Below, in pieces: positions 11,361 to 28,004 of a DNA stretch of 46,957 nt. Position 1 is the first letter of the stretch. Every line of letters starts with the position of its first letter. Below the pieces are notes generated by a model. It was not told the origin of the DNA, searched no databases, and worked only from the letters and a program-made list of their open reading frames with translations. The stretch is from Zygnema cylindricum (lineage: Eukaryota; Streptophyta; Zygnematophyceae; Zygnematales; Zygnemataceae): assembly GCA_037447655.1 (NCBI GenBank), contig JBBHKE010003286.1:1-46957 (forward strand), written 5' to 3'. The position numbers and the translations under genes were made by a program.

Positions 11361-11639
11361 GATGACTTTTTAGGGTTTTGGGGCGTGGCCTTCTGTACAT
11401 GAATGTTCAATGTTGGTAGATATCATTCAAATTTTATTATTTTTTAAGACCTTTTGCAGGAACTTCTCTTTGTTTTCTCGACATGCTTCTGATACTGTGC
11501 TGTCGTGCCAGCTCCCTCCCTCCCTCCCTCCCTCCCTTTTTGCACATGGCAAAAGTGTATCTTTTAAGCACTTCTGCACCATTGCATTACTCCTCCCATC
11601 TCTATTAGAATAAATAATTTTTTAGTGCATTTTTATTAA
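11361..11639. other. Downstream region of the methyltransferase gene
   Basis: Contains a (CCCT)n tract at about 11,512-11,538. No polyadenylation signal stands out with certainty and no gene is seen. Confidence 0.4.
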
Positions 11640-11961
11640 TGCGATATTTAAAAATGTACAATGCTAATTTAGTGCTTGGATACGTGGCAAATTGTAGCCA
11701 ACTTTTTTCTATTTTAAATAGTGTTATTAACACTTTTATGATTTTTGGGCGTTAAAGTTTCCTGGAAAATTAGTGTTATTGACTCTACACATTGCTATTC
11801 GAGTAATAGCCCTAATTTTAATAAGTGTTTTTTTTTGACAAAATAGTGTCAATAGCACTATTTGGTAAAGTTGCCCATGGGTAAATATAATGTAGTGTAG
11901 TTAATAATATAAAAGTGTAGATGCTAATATTTTCTTACTGTAATAGCGATTTGCAGTGTAC
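11640..11961. mobile_element. Diverged TIR MITE, copy 5
   Basis: The right end reads taatagcgatttgcagtgta, close to the family terminus. The interior shows the family block gctaatttagtgcttgg...acgtggca, also present in copy 1 as taatttagtgctaggagacg. It is strongly diverged and has no coding capacity. Confidence 0.55.
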
Positions 11962-14457
11962 TTTGTTGACCGGTTAATTTTCTGGGTTTAAGTTAAGGAG
12001 CACAAAAAATAGTTAATAGAATCGGTAGGCATACAAGTTAACCTATTGGAAACCCGTCAAGAACTAAAAAACATGAACCTTAAACCGACATTTAACCTAC
12101 GACTAAATTGAGAGAAGATCCAAAATCTTTCTTCAAATCCCTTAAGCAGTAAGGAACAGCTCCAAGATTTCATTCGCAGTGTTTCCATTTTTAGTTGTTT
12201 TCTTTCTTCCGTGTTGTTTTTTTTCATTTTCGTTTCGGCTTATGGTTTTATCTTTTTGTTCGCTTTTGTTCCCTTGTACTAATATGGTTTACCATTGCGG
12301 TAACTTTACACACGGGTGTGACAATCGAAGATGTGTTCCATTTGAGCCATATTAGGAGGGAGTCAACTGTGAGTAGGTTAGCTTTTAGGTTAACTTTTAG
12401 GTTATCGGTTCTTTGGTCATCCGGAGGTACACATTTTAATTTTACCAGGATTCGGCGTTTTTTTAATAAATTTCATTTTTTGTTGTTGACATACTCTCGT
12501 TCATAAGATCCACACTTTTGATGAGATGTATTACTGTCATTACTTTTAAAGTATATAACTCGAAAACCAAAACCATGGGCCATTAGTCACGGGCCTCTAC
12601 TCTAAACATTAAAATAGTGTAAATAATAACAGGCGATAGTGTGGCTGAAAATGCATCACATCCTCTAACACACAATTAGTGTTATCGAAACTGATTGTGA
12701 TGGATTGGTAATCATTCGGTATAGCAACAAATAACATAACATAAACCATAAGGTAATATTTAACAATCCCAGCACCATCCAACATATCAGATAATCTTCA
12801 GTAACAATATTATCATTACCATAGTAAACTATCCTGTAAGAAGCTGAAATGGGCCTGAAGGACAAGAACAAAAGTTTAAAAGATGCTCGAGACTAAACGA
12901 CAACATGCAAATCCACCAAACCAAGAAATTGACCAGCATTTTACATGCTCGAAACTTGACCACGGATGTCAAAATAAACAAAGAAATTGTACAGAAAGTA
13001 TCGCTCATCCCTCATAAAAGCCCATGTAACAACAACTTAACATACAACAGTTTCAAGAAATCGCACAGATTAAAACATTGCCACCAACTTCGTTTCACAA
13101 TCGAAGGTACACGAAACGAAACAACTTCACACCAATTCACGCTAACCAATGTGGTACAAGAAACAAAACGACTTTTACATTAATGTCATTAGCTTTCCTT
13201 AAACTGAGTACATATGTCTTCCAACAACGGAATTTCATATAACCTACTAAAGGTTAAGTTTGTTCATAAATTATATACAAATGTCAGTGAGTATGATTGA
13301 ACTATTTCCTACGAAGGGCTCCTTTATAACGAAACAATTTGGAAAAGTTGGAAAGCCAATTCGCACAGGAATGCTCGATTTTTGAAAGGATGTAGTTAAC
13401 GACATGAGACGAAAAAAACAAACGGTAACTAGTTTCACGAATACATTTTTGCATTCTGTTTAAGAAACAAACGGACGGAATCCTCGACAGTAATGAACAG
13501 AGAAACCCGAATGCAGTTTCCGGAGACTAAAAAGGGCGAATAAAGTTTTCCTGTTTTGTAAAAAGGGCAATTAAGGGAAAAAATTGAAACAATCTGTACC
13601 GAGTTTTCACCATTGTGAAGCTTTTCTACTACAATCGACAATAAACCTATTACTTGACAGTATCACAAAACATCGTGAATTACAAAACATCTTGTCAGTA
13701 GAGTCCAACTTCACTTATTGTGGCCCATTCTTTCATCCCTTCGTCTGTCTTTTCCTGGTTTTTGTCTTTTCAGGTTTTTGTCCTTTTCTGTTTGTCTTTT
13801 CCTGGTATTCCACCTTTTTCCCCATCACGACGTGTCACATTTCTTTTCCGGTTTCGTGGATACTCCATTCTCTATACTATCTGCCCCGTTGCTCAAATTC
13901 GATCCCATCGCAACTTTTGAATTTGTCTCTATCATAACTTTTATATTTGATGGTACCGGAATTAGTGTGGACTCTGGACATTCGTCCACCACAACCTTGG
14001 GAGGGAGAGTTGGGTTACTACCGCATCCCAAAATCCCATCGGAAAGTTTGTTTGTTGAAGTCGTATTGCTTTCCAATCCTGTATTAGAGTTTTTGCTTGT
14101 TGAAGTCGAATTTGAACAACTAACTGCCTTTATATAACAATAACAAAAACCGAATATATGTGTCAGTCTCTTCTGACAAGCTTTTTCTAATCATGGCCTT
14201 GATTAGTACACCATTTGATCCCCATCTTTCGTTTCTTTTGACTTTTTTTGATTTGTGACAAACAAATGTCAATATTTGTAACTCCCACAGCTTCTAAGAT
14301 GAAAAGCTTAACCTCTTTCATTTCAGATTTCTGTATTTCGATTAAGAATCTGAAACAAATGCATATACAAATGTATACAAGTGTATACCAGTGTCTACGT
14401 GGATAACAAAAAATTGAACCATATAAGTTAGAAGCTTAAGAAACCAGTAGGTCTTAC
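11962..14457. other. Intergenic or intronic stretch, possible 3' part of the STEEP1-like gene
   Basis: Nothing is firmly identifiable. A polypyrimidine minisatellite (gtcttttcctggttttt-type, about 13,741-13,805) is present. On the minus strand a serine/asparagine-rich open frame at about 14,136-13,825 could be a 3' exon of the gene to its right, but it shows no UPF0235 domain motifs and no confident splice connection. Confidence 0.35.
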
Positions 14458-15447
14458 CTCAGGGAGTACATAAATGAAACGAACATCCTCCTCAAAAGGC
14501 ACTGACCGGTATGCAACACAGACGTCACACAACTCGCAATTGTATCGATATTGCCGTTCAACACCTCGGGCCCTACAATGACCTTCCCACAAGATGCAAT
14601 TAAGTCTTTTATGACAAATCTCTATAAATTGATTACACTGTGAATCATTGTTAGCGTTAATAACATTAATTTGTTGCTGGTTTTCTTTGCCCTCTGACCA
14701 GAAAATAGAGTTAACAATCAATAGATTTTTTCTAAACCCTAATTCTTCAAACAGTCCATAAAATAGCAACGTCATTTGGAACTCATTTAAAATTAATGAC
14801 ACACACTTAAAACCCACGCTAATAGTTTCTCCACTCTAATAACAATTCACGGTGTCGTGTTTCACATTGCCACAAAAACTGCTTGCAGGTGCCGCTAAGA
14901 GTCATAGGCCTTTTCAACTCCGGCAGTACATTCAAATGATACTTTTAGCAAAAAAAAAGTAATTATCTGCTGTCAATTGCTGTTTATTTTCATTATAAAA
15001 CATCCCTAACTATCAACCTTTATAAACCTTTTCGAGTAAGGAAGTGCAATAATGAGACTCTCTAGCCTCGACAAATTTGACGTCTGCTGTTGATCGCAGT
15101 TAATTGTTATTTATTTCCATCTATAGCACGCCCCAAATGGCTGTTAAGACATTTCAAGCAAAGATCTGCACTAATGAGGTTTTTAACGTTTTTTCTGTCG
15201 GACCTGTTGATTGCTGTTGACTGTTGTTTATTTTCATTCATAGCACATCACAAATGGGTTGAAACACAAACCTGCACACGCTCTACAAGCAGTATCTCTA
15301 TCAAAGTATGGATAGTTTTTTTTTAGGGTCACCTTTTGAGAAGTCGGGTCGGTCCCTTGACACAAGCGAGAGACACGAGGTCCTGGGCCATATCGACAAC
15401 CCTCGAACCGTCGGTTTTTCTCTCGGGCATCTCAGTCAGCGGCCGTG
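14458..15447 (-). CDS. STEEP1/UPF0235-like protein, two internal exons (partial)
   Basis: Two exons in transcript order: 15,447-15,333 and 14,572-14,458. The first encodes a segment with LTEMPERKTDGSRVVD and ends TRLLKR; the second contains RGVERQYRYNCELC followed by VAYRS and FIYVLPE. Donor and acceptor phases agree (phase 2; AAAG|GTGACC, then TGTAG|GG), giving ...LLKR-ARGVERQYR. This order, with the ERQ(Y/F)R..C..C motif, is that of the STING ER exit protein 1 family and of the N-terminal part of the plant UPF0235 protein At5g63440. The expected YYC..CG N-terminal exon and the 3' exons were not found, so the gene may be incomplete here or a relic. The second donor is a good GAG|GTAAGA. Confidence 0.65.
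14790..14860. repeat. MITE terminal fragment in an intron
   Basis: The sequence gctaatagtttctccactctaataacaattcacggtgt matches the right end of the TIR MITE family. It lies inside the intron between the two STEEP1-like exons. Confidence 0.45.
14960..15270 (+). repeat. Degenerate tandem repeat, about 110-bp unit
   Basis: Three imperfect copies begin near 14,966, 15,083 and 15,203, each with the pattern ctgctgttgatcgcagtt followed by TTATTTTCATT and, in the last two, ATAGCAC...CAAATGG. It lies within the intron of the STEEP1-like gene. Confidence 0.5.
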
Positions 15448-17740
15448 CTGAAAACCCTCCATAGAACTCCAACACAAAAAATTAAAAACAAACAAACGTC
15501 CTTAGTTTGATTTATGGCGATCAAAACCGTCCCGTCCCCACCCTACTTCACCACCTATCTATTCTAACAATAAAACAAGTGCATACTGTCTTGCAATAAC
15601 TGGATATCAGAATGAAATGGTTTTGGTTGTTTTCTGCAATTACCAGACTCGGAAATGGATCTATACATAGCTATACTTGCTAACTTGCTTTTTGATCATT
15701 GCTTTCTTCTATTTTTACAACTCTTTGGTGTTGTTGTGATACCATCACCAAATTGACGACAGCAATCTTACGTGACCCTGAACAGCAATTGACAAAACAT
15801 TACTTCCCAAAACAGACCTAAAAGCAGACAGCGATGACTATCAGAAAAATTACGAGCTTATTAGGACAACATATAGCATTATAACTAATTTGTCTATGCA
15901 CATCAAAGGATATGGTTTATCAACAATGAAACTAACAATCGGCCCCAATAGCACAGAATCATTCACAAAAAAACAGTCTTATGCAATTTGGTGTTGCTTT
16001 TCTTTGAGCCTTTTCTTTATTTCTGTTATATTCCGTTTGGTCAGTATTAAGAACAGTTGGTTTGATCATCATAACACTTGAATGAAACAGATGTCTTTAT
16101 GTCGTCATTTCACTCGGTTTATGGTGTAATCATGTGATTTTACAAAATCCGCAACACTTCTTAATGATTTGGCTAGACACCTTGGTCAGTTTATACAGCT
16201 TAATTCATTTTCAAAAGTCAACAAGTTCCTCCGAACTGATTTATTCAGGTTCAAAATTCCAGAAAATTGGAACAAAATCATGGTTAAAGCGTGCGGAAAC
16301 AATTGGAAAAGCTATTAGTGGTGTTTGCGTACTCTACGCGTACTATGCCTGAAAAAGCCAAATAATATGTGTATAGTGGTGTTGTACGACGGCGGTCAGA
16401 CAGAACCAGTATGTCTGATAAGAATATGCAAAATTATGGGTTGGCAAATCTATCGATATTATCGGCATTTGACCGCCAAATTATTATCGTCAATAATTTG
16501 CCTCCAACCGATAAAGAGCATAATATAGCAATAAAATTGATAATTGATACATAATATAGCAATACAGTTTATAATAGAAATGTTTAACTATAGCAATACA
16601 GTTTATATAATAGAGATGTTTAACGTACGATAGCGTACTATGGAACGGGATTATTCAGATGTGACCGTCGTACATCATTAGAAACAACGAAATATGTCAC
16701 GCCTCGCTGCCTGACAGTACAATTATTATGGACAACTTAGTATGTCAGGCATCGTGACGTGGCAGCAAACTCGTCCAAGATCGCAATTCGTCAATATGGA
16801 ATTTTGAAGTACAGCAACCAGCAAAAAAACAACATAACAAAAATGCAACCGACGTGAACCATTTCTGAGAATAGCAGTACAAATGGTGGCAAATCCCAAT
16901 AAAAGTATACATCGCGAAACTGATGATGTCGATATCGCCAATATGTCCGATAACCGATACGTACAGCGACTTATCGATTATCCGTAAAAGCCAAAAACGT
17001 ACATATTGGTAATTGGCAGAGGGTCTCCAATATACAACACTAGTGTGTAGTACGTAGTCATCGCAATAGTGTTTCCAATTGTTTCCAATTCTTTCCACGC
17101 ATTTGAATTATGAAGAGGACTAATCAGAGTCTCTAATCCTTTCTCTTGCAAACGAATAAGAAATAGGGCACGCCCATAACACTGTTTACCTTAGTCACTC
17201 CTCCAACTTTTACGAATCTGGAACCGCTAACTCAGACCATCCATGATCAAAAGTTTTTGCACCCAACGAATGAGTTGACTTCACTCAAACAGCATGAATA
17301 CACCTTCCTTGATTGCTACAGCTTCTTCAAAGATTCATAGATTGAGTTCATACTGTTCGTTATCTCCAACCGTCGATTTTTGTGTACTGCCCCACTCTTC
17401 CATCATAATCAACAACAATTATCTGCATCTTATCCTCAATTGAGAGTTGAATGTTCGCATGCAAAGGTAAAACGGAGAAGAGAGACAGCTTACAGAATTT
17501 TAAGCAATCTGGACCTTATCCTCTACCAAGTGTTGGATGTTCCCTACTTAATTTTCACATGCGCAAAAGGTTAAAGAGAGAGAAGAGACAGCTTACAGAA
17601 TTTGAAGCAGAAGTGAGCGCAGGCTGAGCACCGGTACAGAACTCTGGCTGCCTCTGCCTCGCTCCGACGCCGACGCTCCTCCTCTCGAGCCCTCACACTC
17701 CACCCTCCACGCTCCTCACTGTCGTCCTGATTATGCCCAC
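15448..17740. other. Intergenic stretch; N-terminal exon of the STEEP1-like gene expected here but not found
   Basis: No exon with a YYC..CG signature is visible. A repeat-like inverted segment occurs at about 16,374-16,680 (gttgtacgacggcggtcag mirrored by gtgaccgtcgtacatc), and a 9-bp-arm hairpin (tgcctgaca/tgtcaggca) at 16,708-16,753. Other open frames lack support. Confidence 0.35.
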
Positions 17741-18270
17741 ACATGCCAAAAACATGGGACATACATGAGACATAGGACATACATGAGACATGAGACACAT
17801 CTGAGACATGGAGCATATATGAGACACGGGACACACATGAGATACAGCACATACATAGGACATGGGACATACATGAGACATGGGGCATACATGAGACGTG
17901 GGACATACATGGGAGATGGGACAAACACGAGATATGGGACATACAAGAACCATGGACCATACACGAGACATGGAACATGGGACAGACATTGGGACATACA
18001 CAAGAAATGTGACATACATGGGACATGACACATAAACGGGACATACATTAGACATACATTAGACATACATTAGACATACATTAGACATACATTAGACATA
18101 CATGGGACAACATGGGACATACAATATCCTTACATGGGACATACTCCGTCATTGGGTATATTTGGAAAGATTGGGACATGAAAGAGACATACATGGGACA
18201 TATATGAGACAGACATAAACGGGAACGACACATATTCATGACATACATGGGACATAACATGGGACAGGCT
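17741..18270 (+). repeat. ACATGGGACATACATGAG minisatellite
   Basis: About 530 bp of imperfect tandem repeats built from GGGACATACAT and GAGACAT blocks, with a perfect run of ttagacatacat units at about 18,047-18,100. All reading frames stay open over much of it (for example a minus-strand CPMSHV-type repeat), an effect of the repeat and not evidence of coding. Confidence 0.85.
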
Positions 18271-18389
18271 TGTAGTTTATGGTCAATCCTCCGACACATG
18301 TTCCCCTTTGTATATTTTTGTTGCCAAAATGGCACGAAGCCACTGGAAAAATATTTGATGATTTGAAACAAAGAACCTGGCTATAAGGT

Positions 18390-18515
18390 TCAATTTACTT
18401 TCTTTTCCAAAACTGCCAGAAGGAGGCCTATAACCAAGCAAACCAAGAACCCAAAATAGACCCATGATGGACGGGGCCTTTTGTGCACACGGTTGAATTT
18501 GTTGTATTGTCTCAT
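18390..18515 (-). CDS. Possible 41-residue single-span membrane protein
   Basis: Starts with ATG (18,515) and ends TGA. It has a basic N-terminus (KFNRVHKRPRPSW), then one hydrophobic span (VYFGFLVCLVIGLLLAVL) and a short lysine tail. I do not recognise it. The composition is suggestive of a tail- or signal-anchored peptide, but with no conservation data it may be chance. It lies in a gene-poor stretch next to the minisatellite. Confidence 0.2.
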   Translation of the reverse strand: MRQYNKFNRVHKRPRPSWVYFGFLVCLVIGLLLAVLEKKVN

Positions 18516-18699
18516 AAAGGCAAAACATGCTCAGTTTTTTCTTTGAAAAGTTGACTTGATTAATGAAGCAAATGCCATAATGCTATAGCATACTCCAGTT
18601 TTGCGAGGTATGGAATGCTCAAACAGACCATTTTCAAATGCATACTGAATTTTTTCATACTTTACATTGAAGAGTTTTACGGTATATCAACAATACATC

Positions 18700-18812
18700 A
18701 TGGTTGTCAAAATACACCCACTTGCATTAGTTGGTTGGGTTGGTTAATTGGTTGTTTGGCTGTTGTCAGTTGGTTTGTTGGGTGGTTTTTGGTTTTTTGT
18801 TGGTTGTCATAG
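18700..18812 (+). repeat. GGTT-rich low-complexity tract
   Basis: Irregular repeats of ttggttg and ggttttt over about 110 bp, with no longer period. Confidence 0.6.
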
Positions 18813-19249
18813 AGTTGACATGTACTTTTGTCTAGCCCTAAAACTAGCGTGACGACGATTACGAAGCAAAAGCTAATCCATTTTACGTAACAAAAAATTA
18901 TTTGCTTCTCACCTTGTCATAGCTCACCAAAAGACCTTCATGGTCAGGTTTTAGTTTGTGGCCATTGGTTTTCCACATGGCAGCTGTTGCCTACCTCCAA
19001 CCCCATCCACCCTTGTGACACCATGTTAACCACTACAAACCTCATTTACGAGTCCAAACCTTGATCTCTTCAGCCCTAGCCAGAAAATTTTCTTATATTA
19101 GGCTTAAAATCCTTTGTAAATTTCAAAATTTCCCAAATTTCTGTCCCCAGGCATAGTATGATGTACCTGCTGCTTCTCCTGGAAATCCACAAAACACATG
19201 GTTCGAACCTGTTGAACCCAACCATCCGAGAGCAGAACACCTTCCCCCT

Positions 19250-19425
19250 ATTAGAGTTACTGAATTATTTTTGATAACGCGAATTTGGCATTAACGACAG
19301 TAAACTATGCATAGCCACGTGGCTCATTACGGGCCACTAAGCTGAACATAGCGGCATCAACACAAATTTATGAGCTCGGGTCACCCGAATTAGTGTTGTT
19401 AGTTCTAATAGCGATGGCAATGTAG
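19250..19425. mobile_element. Diverged TIR MITE, copy 6
   Basis: The left end ctattagagttactg and right end ctaatagcgatggcaatgta resemble the family termini. The interior keeps the CACGTGGC...GGCCAC palindrome and a gggtcacccgaattagtgtt block, also seen at 27,335-27,360. Confidence 0.5.
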
Positions 19426-19741
19426 TGCATCGGCGAGCAAGTAGGTTCCCTTTATTGAATTTCACGTGTCTCATTTTATCGACTGTCGGACAACTGACTG
19501 AATGCAACCATATTCATGAGCATACTCGGAGGTCGAAATTTGTTGAGAGAGTAAACGACAAACAGGAGCACCACAAAAGACAAATGTCGTCCCATACACA
19601 ATGTCTCCGCTAACCGTAAATCAAGACAACAACGTTGCCAAAATCTTTCAAAACTCAAACTCTACGGAAAAGACAAAATAACACATTATCCCCTTGAAGG
19701 ATAACCATACACTGAGAAGAACTCAAGAACCCGAAAAACAA

Positions 19742-19808
19742 AACCTAAAAAAAAAAAACCCTAAAAAAACCCTAAAAAACCCTAAAGAACCCTAACGAAC
19801 CCTAAAAG
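19742..19808 (-). repeat. Interstitial telomere-like repeat (CCCTAAA type)
   Basis: Eight or so degenerate units of ccctaaaa to aaccctaaag. On the minus strand these read TTTAGGG, the canonical plant telomere unit. They sit just 3' of an RRM exon on the same strand. Confidence 0.75.
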
Positions 19809-19842
19809 CCTGTAGAAACCAAGAAAAGCAGTAAAGCATCAC

Positions 19843-19992
19843 CTTGCGGAACGCGAGAAAGCCTGGCATGTCCCGAAAAAGAGGTTCGAGTACGGAAGAT
19901 GGCGTCCCCGGAAGGACGTTGGTAACATAAAGTGTCCTCGAGGCATGAATCCATGCTCCCGCTTTGAACCGCCCTGGTGGACGTCCGGTCAT
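19843..19992 (-). CDS. RNA-recognition-motif exon (partial gene)
   Basis: A 50-codon open segment ending at a consensus donor (CGCAAG|GTGATG). It contains TLYVTNVLPGT followed by LEPLFRDMPGFLAFRK. This is the first half of an RRM: an RNP2-like LYVTNV strand, then the first helix and the PGF turn, as in the U2B''/RBPMS-like RRMs. The segment may start at ATG 19,992 (MTGRPPGRFKAGAW) or at a splice acceptor in the same stretch. The RNP1 half (K/R-G-F/Y-G/A-F-V) should lie in a downstream exon at lower coordinates but I could not find it, so the gene may be incomplete or degraded. Confidence 0.5.
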
Positions 19993-20460
19993 GTGCTTTT
20001 CCTTGCTTCCACTTTATTGAAAAAAGATACACGGCTGCGATTTAACGAGCCAAAATTGACCGTACATGTCCAGTGTTTCCGTACCACAAATAGTACAACC
20101 AGGCTGTTCTTCTGCTCACGAAAGGCGAAGATAGGATCCGTACGATTGAAAGGGGAAGTGAAGCAGAGAGTAACAAAGGTACGAAACGTACAAAAAGATA
20201 TGAAAAGTTGTGGAAACGTACAAAAGGTACGAAAATGGAAAAAAAACGTACGAAAAGGTACACGAGGGTTCAGGACCTTGGCGTGGAGTGCACGCAGCAA
20301 TATCGTGCTGCCAAGTCGGCGGTTCGACTGCGCGTCTCCAAGCTGTACTTTCGTACGGAATTGCGAGATACCGTTTCAGGAATGAGTTCCAGACGACAGC
20401 AACTGATCAGATTTTGTGACTGGAGTAACGTGCGGCAGTTGCAGAATATATCATAAGAAA

Positions 20461-20575
20461 ATGTGAGAGGGAGGGGGAAGGGGAGAGGGAGAGGGAGGGG
20501 GGGGGAAGGGGGAACGGGAGAGGGAGTGAAAGAGGGAGGAGAAAGAGACGGGGGGAGGAGGAGAGAGAGAGATAC
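20461..20575 (+). repeat. (GGGAGA)n purine-rich microsatellite
   Basis: An irregular GGGAGGG/GAGAGG tract with near-complete purine strand asymmetry. Similar tracts recur at 30,699-30,750, 43,675-43,790 and 46,090-46,495. Confidence 0.8.
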
Positions 20576-21350
20576 TTCTTCGCTTCCCTTCCGTAGAGAT
20601 AACCGACAAGGAGAAGGAGAAAGCGTAGAGGAGGAGACCAACAAGTATTAAAAAAGAAAAGTTACACACGATTGCTGCGCCTGACGTCAACCAATTTGTT
20701 TTTTGCGTAATTTGTTTTTTGCGCATGGTTGACTCTTTCAGCCTTTTGGCCATTTGGTTCAAAAGCCAGAGGTAACAAAAATGTCCAAAGTCCAAACTGG
20801 TTTTGAGTTCTGTACTTCTGTACTTTATCAGATAGTACGGACTGAAGGGAGTTCACACGTGCGGGAAAAGTCGAAAACTTTAGACTCACAGCTGGTAAGG
20901 CGGAGAAAAAGCTGTTACACTGCTTCTGGTTGAAAAGAGCCGCGTCGCTCCAGAGACTAGGGGTATATTTACTATTTAGAAATATTATAATTTTCGGCAT
21001 CCAATGAAATAGCACCATTTTTAGATTCTAGACATGCTCATGAGGAGGGATGGCGTAGAGGATACCATTTCAGTGACGTGGAGGTGTGCCTGTCCGTCAA
21101 CGTCTCGCTGGCGTCTTAACTGCGAACACGTGCACGCAAGAATCTTTATTTTCAACGGTTCGCAGGTGTACATTTTCTGAAGTTTTTCGGACATGGATAA
21201 CCCCAAGAAAAGTATTTGTATCGTACAAATTCTAATCTGTACGATGTCAAAACACTACAGACCGTACATTTTGCTGCTAGAACCGTACTCGTCTGAGCCG
21301 AAACTACGAGAGCTCATAGAAGTCTGTAAAGTGTAAAAGGTGTGACATAT

Positions 21351-21394
21351 AGTACAGTACTGTACTGTACTGTACTGAACTGTACTGTACTGTA
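21351..21394. repeat. TGTAC pentamer array
   Basis: About eight tandem units of TGTAC, interrupted once by TGAAC. The unit and its palindromic GTAC core match the short sequence found at the borders of the TIR MITEs (gtacagtac). Confidence 0.75.
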
Positions 21395-21709
21395 ACGGAC
21401 AGCACTTTCTTTTCGTACTTTTGTACTACGGCATGATTTAAAATTTGAATTTTACCTTCTGCTTTGCACCTACAGTAAAATTTAGCTTGCTAAAAAATTA
21501 CAGAATTTGCTTCATGAGCTCCATCTAAAGTGTAACGTTTCTGTGCAATGTGAAGAGAAATAAAGAACGAGCTTATCGGATATTTGCAGGGTTTTTCTGT
21601 ATTGACATCCTATTCTTTACTGGTCAACCTCTATATCATCTCATCTCAATCTCCTTATAGGTGAAAAAGAAAATAGGTTATAGGTGATTAAGCCTTTGTG
21701 TAAAAGAAA

Positions 21710-27882
<6,173 letters not shown>

Positions 27883-27954
27883 GTATAAACTTGAACTAAA
27901 CCTAATAAATATATAACATGAATGAATAAATAAACGAATGAATAAATAGATGAA

Positions 27955-28004
27955 TGTAGAACTGGGCCTAATTGTATGACGTTTGTCAAAAAAATGTATA
28001 AACC
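27955..28004 (+). repeat. Decayed partial copy of RecQ exon 11 end
   Basis: A stretch of 50 bp matches the end of exon 11 and its donor (27,841-27,890) at roughly 78 percent, offset by 114 bp. The codons for the CDNC zinc ligands are destroyed in the copy, and the GTATAAAC after the donor is retained. Confidence 0.7.

Larger units (their letters stand above)
19993..21709. other. Intergenic stretch 5' of the RecQ gene
   Basis: Contains a purine-rich (GGGAGA)n tract at 20,461-20,575, a TGTAC pentamer array at 21,351-21,394, and no supportable exon. The last 120 bp before 21,710 are AT-rich and probably hold the RecQ 5' UTR and promoter, but I see no definite TATA box. Confidence 0.4.

Noticed and set aside
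13825-14136. Ser/Asn-rich minus-strand frame as the 3' exon of the STEEP1-like gene
   Set aside because: No family motif is present and no splice junction could be shown to connect in phase, so it was not included in the gene model.
16708-16753. Hairpin with 9-bp arms (tgcctgaca/tgtcaggca)
   Set aside because: The short stem with a long loop has no T-tract or other context, and could easily arise by chance in this length of DNA.
17571-18066. Long Met/Cys/His-rich open frames of 110-157 codons on the minus strand
   Set aside because: They are the translation of a minisatellite with a short period, open in several frames at once, with no domain and no splice structure.
19195-19230. ggttcgaacc resembling a tRNA T-loop
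   Set aside because: No matching acceptor stem, D arm or anticodon arm could be placed around it.
19945-20385. 146-codon open frame on the plus strand
   Set aside because: It overlaps the RRM exon on the opposite strand, is full of repeated GTACGAAA motifs and shows no domain.
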